In this document: positions 41,915 to 52,232 of the stretch, in pieces
Numbering within the stretch: the stretch's first letter is position 1
How the letters are laid out: every line of letters starts with the position of its first letter
Source: Nocardia otitidiscaviarum NBRC 14405
Lineage (GTDB): Bacteria > Actinomycetota > Actinomycetes > Mycobacteriales > Mycobacteriaceae
Length of the DNA: 64,000 nt
Direction: 5' to 3'
NCBI RefSeq assembly: GCF_000308635.1
Contig: NZ_BAGD01000277.1
Span: forward strand, 1-64,000
Program-made: the position numbers and the translations under genes
Notes under the pieces: model-generated
The model's database searches: none
Seen by the model: only the letters and a program-made list of their open reading frames with translations
Told to the model about the DNA's origin: nothing

Positions 41915-43501
41915 ATGTCACCACAGGAAGATTCACCCTACGACGTCGCCATTGTGGGCGCGGGCGTCGCGGGCAGCACGCTCGGTGCGATCCTGGCCCG
42001 CCACGGTCTGGCGGTGCTGATCCTCGACGCGGGCACGCACCCCCGCTTCGTCCTCGGCGAATCGGTCATCCCCTACGCCTCGGTCATGATGAAGGTGCTG
42101 GCGGAACGCTACGACGTGCCCGAACTGGCGGCGCTGTCGAACTTCCGCGACACCACCGAGCGGGTCAGCACCATGTGCGGGCAGAAGCAGAACTTCGGTT
42201 TCGTCTACCACCGCCACGACCGGCGACCCGCTCCGGAACTGGCCAATCAGATCGTGTTGCCGACCTGGTTCCGCAACGAATCCCACTGGTTCCGGCAGGA
42301 TATCGACGCCTACCTGTTCACCACCGCCGTCCGCTACGGTGCCACCCATCGGTTGAACACCCGCGTCGCCGACATCCAGATCGACGCCGCCGACGGCGTC
42401 ACCCTCGAATCCACCACCGGACAGCGGTTCCGGGCGCGATACCTGGTCGACGCCAGCGGGTTCAATTCGCTGGTCGCCGAGCGCTTCGGACTGCGCGAGC
42501 AGCCCACGCGGGCGCGCACCCACTCCCGCACCCTGTTCACCCATATGGTCGGCGTCGCCCCGTTCGACGAGGTCTCCGACCTCCGCTACGGACAACCCAA
42601 TCCGTGGCACAACGGCACCCTGCACCACGTCTTCGAGGGCGGCTGGCTGTGGGTCATCCCGTTCGACAACCACGATCGGTCCCGGAATCCGCTGTGCAGT
42701 GTGGGGCTGACGCTGCTCGACCGCACCGACCCCGAACAACGCCCGGCGCCCGAGCGGGAGTTCGAGGACTTCCTGCGCCGCTTCCCCGCCGTGGCGCGGC
42801 AGTTCCGCGACGCTCGGACCGTTCGGCCGTGGGTGAGCACCGGGCGCTTGCAGAATTCGGTATCCCGCACCGTGGGCGACCGCTACTGCCTGACCGCGAC
42901 CGCCGCCGGGACCGTCGACGCCCTGTTCTCCCGTGGAATCGCCAACTCGTTCGAGATCGTGAACGCACTCGCTCGGCGGATCATCGACGCGGCGAGTGAG
43001 AACGACTGGGCCACGCCACGTTTCGCCGACATCGACAGCATGCAGCAGCGCCTGTTCGATGCTCACGACGATCTCGTCTACGCCTCGTACGTGGCCTTCC
43101 GCGACTACGAGCTGTGGAACGCCATGATCCGGGTGTGGGACACCTACAGCTTCTACGCGGCCGCCAGCCTGGAGCACACCCTCGGCAAGTACGTGATCAG
43201 CCGGGACGACAGTCTGTTCCGCGGTCGCGAGGGCGGCGACTCCGCGCTCGCGCGGGGGCTGCGGGAGCTGCTGGTGACGGCGCGGACGATCTGCGGGGCG
43301 GTCGAGCGCGGTGAACTCGACGCGGGCGTCGCCGCGGGCAAACTCATCGATCACCTCAACGCGGAACGCTTCTGGCCCGACTACATGCCGCACGGCACAC
43401 CCGAGATCAAGTTCTTCGATATGAACCAGGAGCTGGCGATGCGGGTGATGCACTGGTCACGCACCGAAGCGCCGCACCGGATCAGAGAGTCGTTCGCCTG
43501 A
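41915..43501 (+). CDS. Flavin-dependent halogenase-like FAD enzyme
   Basis: The protein is 528 aa from ATG 41915, with AGGAG eight bases upstream; GTG 41909 is possible. The N-terminal FAD loop is VAIVGAGVAGSTLGAIL, followed by GESVIPYASVMMKVL. In the middle, GGWLWVIPFDNHD matches the WxWxIP motif of flavin-dependent halogenases, and GTVDALFSRGIANSFE occupies the second flavin-contact region. Geranylgeranyl-reductase and monooxygenase relatives share the fold, so halogenation is a prediction. It is coupled to the salicylate synthase gene (TGATG), which suggests an aromatic substrate. Confidence 0.7.
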   Translation: MSPQEDSPYDVAIVGAGVAGSTLGAILARHGLAVLILDAGTHPRFVLGESVIPYASVMMKVLAERYDVPELAALSNFRDTTERVSTMCGQKQNFGFVYHRHDRRPAPELANQIVLPTWFRNESHWFRQDIDAYLFTTAVRYGATHRLNTRVADIQIDAADGVTLESTTGQRFRARYLVDASGFNSLVAERFGLREQPTRARTHSRTLFTHMVGVAPFDEVSDLRYGQPNPWHNGTLHHVFEGGWLWVIPFDNHDRSRNPLCSVGLTLLDRTDPEQRPAPEREFEDFLRRFPAVARQFRDARTVRPWVSTGRLQNSVSRTVGDRYCLTATAAGTVDALFSRGIANSFEIVNALARRIIDAASENDWATPRFADIDSMQQRLFDAHDDLVYASYVAFRDYELWNAMIRVWDTYSFYAAASLEHTLGKYVISRDDSLFRGREGGDSALARGLRELLVTARTICGAVERGELDAGVAAGKLIDHLNAERFWPDYMPHGTPEIKFFDMNQELAMRVMHWSRTEAPHRIRESFA

Positions 43502-44856
43502 TGACGCGCACCGGCAGTGCACACAGCCATATCCGGGGCCGCTTCGATCCGGTGGCGGTCGCGGCGGCCGTCGCCGGATCCGGGCTGCTGCGCGACTATG
43601 TGGTCTACGAGCGCGCGGGACGCTGGCTCATCGGCGGCAATCCCGTCGGAGCGGTCACGGTCGGCCCCGGCTGGCTGTACTCGACGGTGGGCGGCGAGTT
43701 CACCGAGTGTTGGACCGGATCTCCGTGGCCGCGAGTCCACACCGCTCTGCACCGCTGCCCGCATCCACGGTGGCGCGCGCTCGGGTGGGCCAGTTTCGAA
43801 CTGGCGCATCCGACCACGGCCGATACCGACGAGGTGCTGGCCCATGTGATGGTGCCCGGTATCGAGATCGAGGTGACCGCGGACACGGTACGCGTCCACA
43901 CCCACGACGGGTCACCGGAACCGATGCTCGCGGACCTGGTCGCGGGCCTGCCCGACGCTGCGACGATCCCGATCGCCGTCGACGCGCTCGACCCGGACTA
44001 TCTGCACCGGGTCGAGCGGGCGGTGGCGCGCATCCGCGGCGGTGAGCTGGAGAAGGTGATCCTGTCGCGGACCGTGGATGTGCCCTTCCCGGTGGACATG
44101 CCCGCGACCTACGTCGCGGCTCGCCGCGCCAACACGCCTGCCCGCTCCTTCCTGCTGGACCTCGGCGGGTGGCAGGCCGCCGGGTTCAGTCCGGAAACCG
44201 TGCTGGAGGCGGATGCCTCCGGACGCGCGGCCACCCAACCGCTCGCGGGCACCCGGGCCCGCACCGGCGCGCACCGGTCCGATGAGCTGCTGCGCACGGA
44301 ACTGCTGGGCGATCCGAAAGAGGTGTTCGAACATGCCATCTCGGTGAAGCTGGCATTCGAGGAGATGGCGGGGGTCGGGCGGCCCGGCTCGACCCGGGTG
44401 AGCGAATTCCTCAGCGTCAAGGATCGTGGCAGCGTGCAGCATCTGGGCTCGCGCGTGGAAACCTCACTGGCACACTCGCGGACGGCCTGGGACGCGCTCA
44501 CCACGGTCTTTCCGGCCATCACCGCCTCCGGCATCCCGAAGGCGGCGGCGTGCGCGGTGATCGACGCGCTCGAACCCGAGCCGCGCGGGCTCTACAGCGG
44601 TGCGGTGCTGCTCGCCGACAGCACCGGCGCGCTCGACGCCGCCCTGGTCCTGCGCGCGGTCTATCAGCGCGCGGGACGGGCCTGGTTGCGCGCGGGCGCG
44701 GGGATCGTCGCGGCGTCCACACCGGAGCGTGAGCACGAGGAGACCCGCGAGAAGCTGGCCAGCGTCGCACCGTATGTCGTTCCGGCGCACTCCGCGCCGC
44801 GATCACCCGAGGAGGGCGGCGGTCGGCCCGCGGTCGCCGCGCCTATCGTTCGGTGA
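43501..44856 (+). CDS. Salicylate synthase (MbtI/Irp9-type)
   Basis: The protein is 451 aa from ATG 43501, overlapping the previous stop by one base. It belongs to the chorismate-using MST enzymes: ELEKVILSRTVDVPFP, QPLAGTRARTG, SVKDRGSVQHLGSRV and ITASGIPKAAA match MbtI/YbtS/Irp9. The reaction is chorismate to isochorismate to salicylate plus pyruvate, with Mg2+. It supplies the starter for the aryl carrier domain of NRPS1. Its last 14 bases overlap the end of the convergent ACP gene. Confidence 0.9.
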   Translation: MTRTGSAHSHIRGRFDPVAVAAAVAGSGLLRDYVVYERAGRWLIGGNPVGAVTVGPGWLYSTVGGEFTECWTGSPWPRVHTALHRCPHPRWRALGWASFELAHPTTADTDEVLAHVMVPGIEIEVTADTVRVHTHDGSPEPMLADLVAGLPDAATIPIAVDALDPDYLHRVERAVARIRGGELEKVILSRTVDVPFPVDMPATYVAARRANTPARSFLLDLGGWQAAGFSPETVLEADASGRAATQPLAGTRARTGAHRSDELLRTELLGDPKEVFEHAISVKLAFEEMAGVGRPGSTRVSEFLSVKDRGSVQHLGSRVETSLAHSRTAWDALTTVFPAITASGIPKAAACAVIDALEPEPRGLYSGAVLLADSTGALDAALVLRAVYQRAGRAWLRAGAGIVAASTPEREHEETREKLASVAPYVVPAHSAPRSPEEGGGRPAVAAPIVR

Positions 44857-45094
44857 GGAAGTCCACGCAGGAGCGGATGGTGGCCAGCCGCGGGTAGTCG
44901 TCCTCCTCGATGCGGGCGCCGCGTGCGGCGGACAGCCGTTCGATGAAGGTCAGGTAGTCGATGGAGTCGAGTTCGAGGGTGGCGCGCAGGGAGTCGTCCT
45001 CGGACACGGCCCGCAGATAGGACTCGGGGGCGAAGCCGCGCAGTGCGGTGCGGACCGTGGTCTCGGCGGTGTCGCGGGACATGGCGGCGGTCAT
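44843..45094 (-). CDS. Acyl carrier protein at end of oxoacid dehydrogenase operon
   Basis: The protein is 83 aa from ATG 45094, 4 bases after the E2 stop. The phosphopantetheine site is LELDSIDYLTFIERL (Ser ~44). It is a stand-alone carrier of the fatty acid/polyketide type rather than aryl carrier type. Its co-transcription with an acyl-CoA synthetase and E1/E2 subunits suggests it receives an acyl group made by that complex. Convergent overlap with the salicylate synthase gene places it at the border of the NRPS block, so a role there cannot be excluded. Confidence 0.85.
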   Translation of the reverse strand: MTAAMSRDTAETTVRTALRGFAPESYLRAVSEDDSLRATLELDSIDYLTFIERLSAARGARIEEDDYPRLATIRSCVDFLTER

Positions 45095-45098
45095 GGGA

Positions 45099-47489
45099 TC
45101 ACAGCTCCTCGGGATGCTGGAGAAGTTCGGACAGGGTGTGCAGGAAGCGAGCGCCGACCGCGCCGTCGGAGGCGCGGTGGTCGGCGGAGAGAGTGGCGGT
45201 CACCTGGGGTCGGACGCCGAGCAGGCCGTCCACGGCGCATGGGCGCTCGGTGACCGCGCCGAAGCCGACAATGGCGACCTGGGGTGGCGGGATGACGCCG
45301 AAGACCGAATCCACGCCCAGATCACCGAGATTCGTGACGGTGAGGGTGGCGGGGGTGGCATCGGCCGCACGCAGCTGACCGTCACGGGATCGGGCGACGA
45401 TGCCGCGCACCGCCGCCATGGTCGCGGGCACCGAGAGGGTGTCGGCACGCGGCACGGTGGGCACGATGATGCCTCCGCCCCGCAGCGACACCACCACCCC
45501 CAGATCCACCCGCTCGGCGGGTTCGAACCGGCCGTCGACCCAGAACCCGTTGACATCCGGCACCTTCCGCGCCGCCAGCGCGGTAGCGCGCAACAGCAGC
45601 GCCGCGGGCAGCACCCGCTCGCTCACGGCCAGCCGCCGATTCGTCTCCCGCAACCACCCCACGGCAGCCGCCATATCGATGGTGCTCGACAGATAATAGT
45701 GCGGCACAGTCTGTTTCGACCGAGTCATAGCCGCCGCGATCATCGCCCGCACCGCCCCCACGTCACGCGTATGCCCGGCAGCCCCCGGCCCCGCAGCCGC
45801 GTCGCCCACACCGACGCCCGGAACCCCCACACCAGCGCTATCCGACGTACTCGTGATTCCCACGGAACCGCCCGGAATACCGGCGAACTCCGCGGCGTCG
45901 CCCGGAGTACCCACAAGTTCCGCGGCGTCACCGGGCCGGGCGGTGACCGTGGCGTCCCCGGGGCCTGCCGCCACGGCGGCGTCGGAAACCCCCGCGACAC
46001 CGGTACCGGGCGCGGCACTGCCCGCGTGGTCGGCAGACCCGTTCGGCCGGGACATCCCACCACGGAGGTCACCGCCCGCGAGCGCATCCGGAACCGGCAC
46101 GCCAGCGGAACCGCTGTCTCGACGACGCCGCTCGACCGCCTCCACCTGTCGACGGTGTATCGACTCCCGATGTGCCGCACGGATATCGGCGGCACGCAGG
46201 GCCCCGCCGGGACCGGTGCCGGTCACCTCGGCGAGATCGACGGCCAGTTCACGTGCGACACGCCGGGCATAGCCCGATGCCCGCACATGGAGTCGGTCGA
46301 CCGCGCGACCCGTTTCGGCGGTCTCCGCCTGCCCACTGCAACGCTCCGCCGCTACGACATCCACGCCCGGCTCGGAAGGAGCGGCCGGTCCCGCATCGCG
46401 GCGGATCAGGTCGCTCTCGTCCCGCCCCGCGACGTGCTTCGGTCGAGATGTGGCCTTCATCGACTGGGCCGCGAGCTTCTTCGGCGGCACGAGATCGTCC
46501 GGCCGACGGTCGCCCGTGTTCGGCCGACCGAGATCCCTTCGGGAGCCTGTGTCACTCGCCGATCGCGTGGGATACGACTGCCCTGTCTCCGCGTGCGCCG
46601 AGGCTCCCGCATCGCCCGCGCGATCCACGGCGTTGCCGAGCCCAGTGGCTGGCGACGTACCGGTGCGTTCCGCCGCGACCCGCTCGATATCGGCGCGCAC
46701 GATACGACCGTCGGGGCCCGACCCGACGACGGTCGCGAGATCGATTCCGGCCTCCGCGGCCAATCTGCGCACCAGCGGCGTCACGCGAATCTCGCGGAGC
46801 ACCATACTGTTTCCGGTGTCGTCGGTGGGCGGCCGCGGCCCGGGGGCGGATGTCACCGCACCACGAGCGCGGGACTCCGAACCGGACGACGGCGACGATA
46901 CCTCCGCGACAACCCGCGACGGGAGTTCGCTGTCCGCAACGGCCGACGGGAAGAACGCGGTCTCCAAAACGGCGGACGAGAACTCGGTCTCGGCGTCACC
47001 CCGCAGTGCTGCCCCCGACTCCGCCACAGCCCCCGGTGCTGCCCCCGGCTCCACCACAGTCCCCCGTGTTGCCTCCGGTGCTGCCCCGGTCTCCGCGACA
47101 CGCTGCCTGTCCGCGAGAAACTGCAACCCGGTGTCGGCCGCAGCGGTAGCGCTCCGCCGGGGTTCGAGTTCCTCGGTGCTCGCCGATGGGTTCACCGCGC
47201 TCGCCGATGGGTTCACAGCGCCCGCCGCGTCGGGCGGGGGCGGCGTGGAACCGGTCGCCGGTTCGATGGTGGCCAGGACCGCGCCGACCGGGACGGTTTC
47301 TCCTTCGGGGACCAGGATCGTTCCGATGACACCGTCGTCGAAGCATTCGATCTCGATGGCGGCCTTGGTGGTGTCCACCTCGGCGATGACATCGCCCGCG
47401 TGCACCGGGTCGCCGGGGTGCACCATCCAGTGCAGCAGGGTGCCCTCGGTCATGTCGGCCCCCAGGGAGGGCATGCGGAATTCGGGCAT
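45099..47489 (-). CDS. Dihydrolipoyl acyltransferase (E2) with two subunit-binding domains and long linkers
   Basis: The protein is 796 aa from ATG 47489, directly after the E1beta stop. Order: lipoyl domain (~1-78) with lipoyl-lysine in DTTKAAIEIE; Ala/Pro/Glu-rich linker; first peripheral subunit-binding domain ITPLVRRLAAEAG-like (VTPLVRRLAAEAGIDLATVV, ~230); second one SGYARRVARELAVDLAEVTG (~405); another linker; catalytic domain with SADHRASDGAVGARF (~770). Typical actinobacterial E2 proteins are 400-600 aa. Low-complexity linkers account for the excess. It transfers the acyl group from E1 to CoA. Confidence 0.88.
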   Translation of the reverse strand: MPEFRMPSLGADMTEGTLLHWMVHPGDPVHAGDVIAEVDTTKAAIEIECFDDGVIGTILVPEGETVPVGAVLATIEPATGSTPPPPDAAGAVNPSASAVNPSASTEELEPRRSATAAADTGLQFLADRQRVAETGAAPEATRGTVVEPGAAPGAVAESGAALRGDAETEFSSAVLETAFFPSAVADSELPSRVVAEVSSPSSGSESRARGAVTSAPGPRPPTDDTGNSMVLREIRVTPLVRRLAAEAGIDLATVVGSGPDGRIVRADIERVAAERTGTSPATGLGNAVDRAGDAGASAHAETGQSYPTRSASDTGSRRDLGRPNTGDRRPDDLVPPKKLAAQSMKATSRPKHVAGRDESDLIRRDAGPAAPSEPGVDVVAAERCSGQAETAETGRAVDRLHVRASGYARRVARELAVDLAEVTGTGPGGALRAADIRAAHRESIHRRQVEAVERRRRDSGSAGVPVPDALAGGDLRGGMSRPNGSADHAGSAAPGTGVAGVSDAAVAAGPGDATVTARPGDAAELVGTPGDAAEFAGIPGGSVGITSTSDSAGVGVPGVGVGDAAAGPGAAGHTRDVGAVRAMIAAAMTRSKQTVPHYYLSSTIDMAAAVGWLRETNRRLAVSERVLPAALLLRATALAARKVPDVNGFWVDGRFEPAERVDLGVVVSLRGGGIIVPTVPRADTLSVPATMAAVRGIVARSRDGQLRAADATPATLTVTNLGDLGVDSVFGVIPPPQVAIVGFGAVTERPCAVDGLLGVRPQVTATLSADHRASDGAVGARFLHTLSELLQHPEEL

Positions 47490-48458
47490 TCATCTCACCG
47501 CTTTCCGGACGGCGTCGACCACCGCGTCCACCCGGGGCAGCGCCGCCTCCTCCAGGTGCCGGGCGTACGGGATGGGCACCTCGGCGGTGCACACCCGTGC
47601 GACGGGGCTGTCGAGATCCCAGTAGGCGTGTTCGGCGGCGCGGGCGACGATCTCGGCGGCGATGCCGACGCTGCGCCAGCCCTCGTCGACCACGACCAGA
47701 CGGTGGGTGCGTGACACCGACTCCAGCAGGGTGGTCTCGTCCAGCGGGCGCAGGGTGCGCAGATCGAGCACCTCCGCCGCGATGCCCTCGGCCGCCAGTT
47801 CCTCGGCGGCGGCCAGCGCGGTGCGCAGGGTGCCGCCGTAGGCGACGACGGTGGCGTCGGTGCCGGGGCGGCGGATGGCCGCCCGGTCGATATTCACCGC
47901 TCCGGCGTCGGCGGGCAGCTCGTCCTCGATGTTGTAGAGCGCGATGGGTTCGAAGATGAGCACCGGATCGGGATCCCGCAGCGCCGTCCAGAGCATGCCG
48001 CGAGCGTCGGCGACGGTCGCCGGTGACACCACCCGCAACCCCGGGATATGCGCGTAGAACGCCTCCAGGCTGTGCGAATGCTGCGCCGCCAGTTGCCGTC
48101 CCGCACCGGTGGCCAGGCGGATCACCAGCGGCACCCCCAGCTGCCCGCCCGACATGTGCCGCAGGGTGGCGGCATTGTCGAGGATCTGGTCGAGGGCGAG
48201 CAGGCTGAAATTGCCGGTCATGATCTCGACGATGGGCCGCATACCGCCCAGCGCCGCACCGATTCCCGCGCCCACGAATCCGGATTCGCTCAGCGGCGTG
48301 TCCCGAATCCGTTCCGGCCCGTATTCCTCCAGCAGACCGCGGCTGACGCCGAAGCAGCCGCCGTACGCGCCGACGTCCTCCCCCATGAGGAAGACGCGGT
48401 CGTCGTGATCGAGGGCCTCTCGCAACGCCTGTCGCATCGCCTCCCGATAGGTGATCAT
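47490..48458 (-). CDS. 2-oxoacid dehydrogenase E1 component, beta subunit
   Basis: The protein is 322 aa from ATG 48458, overlapping the E1alpha stop (ATGA). It begins MITYREAMRQALREALDHDD and has the standard GEDVGAYGGCFGVSRGL, DTPLSESGFVGAGIGAALGG and EIMTGNF segments of pyruvate/acetoin dehydrogenase E1beta. It forms the TPP-binding heterotetramer with E1alpha. Pyruvate, acetoin and branched-chain substrates cannot be told apart with certainty; pyruvate or acetoin is likeliest. Confidence 0.9.
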   Translation of the reverse strand: MITYREAMRQALREALDHDDRVFLMGEDVGAYGGCFGVSRGLLEEYGPERIRDTPLSESGFVGAGIGAALGGMRPIVEIMTGNFSLLALDQILDNAATLRHMSGGQLGVPLVIRLATGAGRQLAAQHSHSLEAFYAHIPGLRVVSPATVADARGMLWTALRDPDPVLIFEPIALYNIEDELPADAGAVNIDRAAIRRPGTDATVVAYGGTLRTALAAAEELAAEGIAAEVLDLRTLRPLDETTLLESVSRTHRLVVVDEGWRSVGIAAEIVARAAEHAYWDLDSPVARVCTAEVPIPYARHLEEAALPRVDAVVDAVRKAVR

Positions 48459-49443
48459 GATGTCGGCTCCCCGTAGACGTAGCGGGTCAGGTCGGCGACC
48501 GGTTCCAGCGGTCCGGCGCGGCCGGTGGTGACGGCGTCCTCGAGTTCGGCCGCCACGGTCGCCTCGAGCTCTCGCAGCGCCGCCTCGTCCATCACGCCCT
48601 CGGCGAGCAGACGTGCCCGCAGTCGTGGAATCGGGTCGCGCGCTTTCCATTCCTCGATCTCGGCCTTGTCCCGATAGCGGTCGGCGTCGTACAGCGAGTG
48701 CGCCCGGAACCGGTAGGTGCGCAGTTCCAGGAAGCACGGCCCCGCTCCGCCGCGTATCGAGGTCACCGCGCGACGGGTCGCCGCGGCCACGGCCTCCGCG
48801 TCCATCCCGTCGACCGGCCACGACATCAGTCCGTAGGAGGCGGCTCGCAGCGCCAGATCGGTCGCGGCGTGCTCCCGGGCCAGCGCGGTGCCCATGGCGT
48901 AGCGATTGTTCTCGCACGCGAACAGCACCGGAAGCCGCCACAGCGCGGCCAGATTCAGCGACTCGTGGAATTCGCCCTCGGCCATCGCGCCCTCACCGAA
49001 CAGACATACGGTCACCCGTGGCCGCTCGCGCATCGCATCGGCGAGCCCCAACCCCACCGCGACCGGAAGTCCGCCGCCGACAATGGCATTGCCGCCGTAG
49101 AAGCGCCGCTGGGCGTCGAACAGGTGCATGGAGCCGCCCCGGCCCCGGCTGCATCCGGTGGCGCGGCCGAACATCTCGGCCATGAGCGTCGGCATCGGAA
49201 TGCCGCGGGCGATGGCGTGCCCGTGTTCGCGGTAGGTGGACACCACCGCGTCGTCGGGGCCGATCTCGCGCAGCAGTCCGGCGGCCACCGCCTCCTCGCC
49301 GATGTAGAGGTGCAGGAAACCGCGGATCTCCTCGGCGCTGTAGAGCCGCACACAGCGTTCCTCGAAGCGGCGGATGCGAATCATGGTGCGCAGCAGGTCG
49401 ATCCGTTCTTGGACGGAGAGGCTCCCGGTGGCGTCGAGCGCGG

Positions 49444-49447
<4 letters not shown>
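48455..49447 (-). CDS. 2-oxoacid dehydrogenase E1 component, alpha subunit
   Basis: The protein is 330 aa from GTG 49447, overlapping the acyl-CoA synthetase stop (GTGA). Motifs: FLHLYIGEEAVAAGL, YREHGHAIARGIP, RGRGGSMHLFD, and the TPP-binding stretch from GEGAMAEGEFHESLNL to ENN. This matches PdhA/AcoA. No E3 gene is in the window, so dihydrolipoamide dehydrogenase would come from elsewhere. Confidence 0.9.
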
Positions 49448-51261
<1,814 letters not shown>

Positions 51262-51309
51262 TGTCGAACCTCCCGCAGTCAGTGAACGACGGCCGCCGCC
51301 ACCTCCGGC

Positions 51310-51384
51310 AGGGCGCAAAGACCATCGCCGCGGGGACCTCGGTCGCCTCTCACCCCGGCGCGGTCGATCGGTGACCATGGTCCC
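51310..51384. promoter_or_regulatory. Cluster of three DosR-like boxes in divergent promoter
   Basis: Sites are AGGGCGCAAAGACCA (51310-51324), GGGGACCTCGGTCGC (51332-51346) and GGTGACCATGGTCCC (51370-51384). They lie between the acyl-CoA synthetase start (51261, minus) and the flavodoxin start (51443, plus). The last is 58 bases from the flavodoxin; the first two are 48 and 70 bases from the synthetase start. The spacing suggests at least one per direction. Confidence 0.55.
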
Positions 51385-51442
51385 GCCGGAACGGGGTATC
51401 AGGCCCCTCATCGAATCGGCCGCCACTGGGCAGGCTCGACGT

Positions 51443-51997
51443 ATGACTACGAACTCACCTCGCATTTCGGTCGTCTTCGCCACCGCGCAGGGGTCGACCC
51501 GCGATATCGCCGAATTCATCGGTACCGAACTGGAGAGCCGCGGGGCGGTCGTGGAGATCGCCGAGGTCGAGCACGCACCCGAGCTGTCGCGCTTCGACGC
51601 GGTGGTGCTGGGCAGTGCCGTGCACAATATGGCGCTGCTGCCCGCGCTCGAGGAGTACGTGCGGTCGCATCGGGACGAGCTGAACGTCCGTGACGTCTGG
51701 TTGTTCAGCGTGGGGCTGGGACCGGCGCTGAGCGGTCCGATCGGGCGGCGGTACGGCCGGCTGGTGCCCCAGCGCATCGCCGCTGTCCGCGATTCCATCG
51801 CGCCGCGTGATTACCGGGCGTTCGCGGGGCATTACGAACGCGTCGGGGTCTCGCTGTGGGCGCGCATCCTGTATCGGGTCCTGGGCGGCGGACGCTACGG
51901 CGATCTGCGCGACTGGACCGCGATCCGGGTGTGGACCGACTCCATCGCGCGCACGCTCGGCCTCCCGGCGGCACAGTCCACCTCCATGCACCCCTGA
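51443..51997 (+). CDS. Flavodoxin-domain protein (HemG-like), second copy
   Basis: The protein is 184 aa from ATG 51443, a close paralogue of 16717-17271 and of the same length. It begins RISVVFATAQGSTRDIAEFIG and shares RFDAVVLGSAVHN, WLFSVGLGPALSGPIGR and YGDLRDWTAIRVWTD. It carries FMN by family; its physiological partner is unknown. It heads a plus-strand series of genes running to PEP synthase, with gaps of 61 bases or less. Confidence 0.82.
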   Translation: MTTNSPRISVVFATAQGSTRDIAEFIGTELESRGAVVEIAEVEHAPELSRFDAVVLGSAVHNMALLPALEEYVRSHRDELNVRDVWLFSVGLGPALSGPIGRRYGRLVPQRIAAVRDSIAPRDYRAFAGHYERVGVSLWARILYRVLGGGRYGDLRDWTAIRVWTDSIARTLGLPAAQSTSMHP

Positions 51998-52024
51998 CGG
52001 GGCGACCGGCCCGGAAGGACCGCC

Positions 52025-52216
52025 ATGACCATCCGCCACGCACCGCTGTTCGTCGTCGCCCTGCCCGTCGTGGTGGCGGGGCTGCAACTGGCGGGCATGC
52101 CCGCCTCGATTCTCTGGCTCGCACTGCTGCTGCTCGCCGCGCCGGTGCGGATGCTGCTGCTCATGCCCGCCGATATCCGCCGCCGACCGGTACCGGGTGA
52201 ATCCGGGCCGAACTGA
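52025..52216 (+). CDS. Small membrane protein, two helices
   Basis: The protein is 63 aa from ATG 52025, with GGAAGGACC upstream. The first helix is PLFVVALPVVVAGLQLAG and the second ASILWLALLLLAAPVRMLLL, followed by a basic, Pro-rich tail. It lies 27 bases after the flavodoxin and 16 before the M50 protease gene, so co-expression is likely. I recognise no named family. Its coding is supported by the start context, helix pattern and tight spacing. Confidence 0.65.
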   Translation: MTIRHAPLFVVALPVVVAGLQLAGMPASILWLALLLLAAPVRMLLLMPADIRRRPVPGESGPN

Positions 52217-52232
52217 AGGTTGTTGGTGCACA

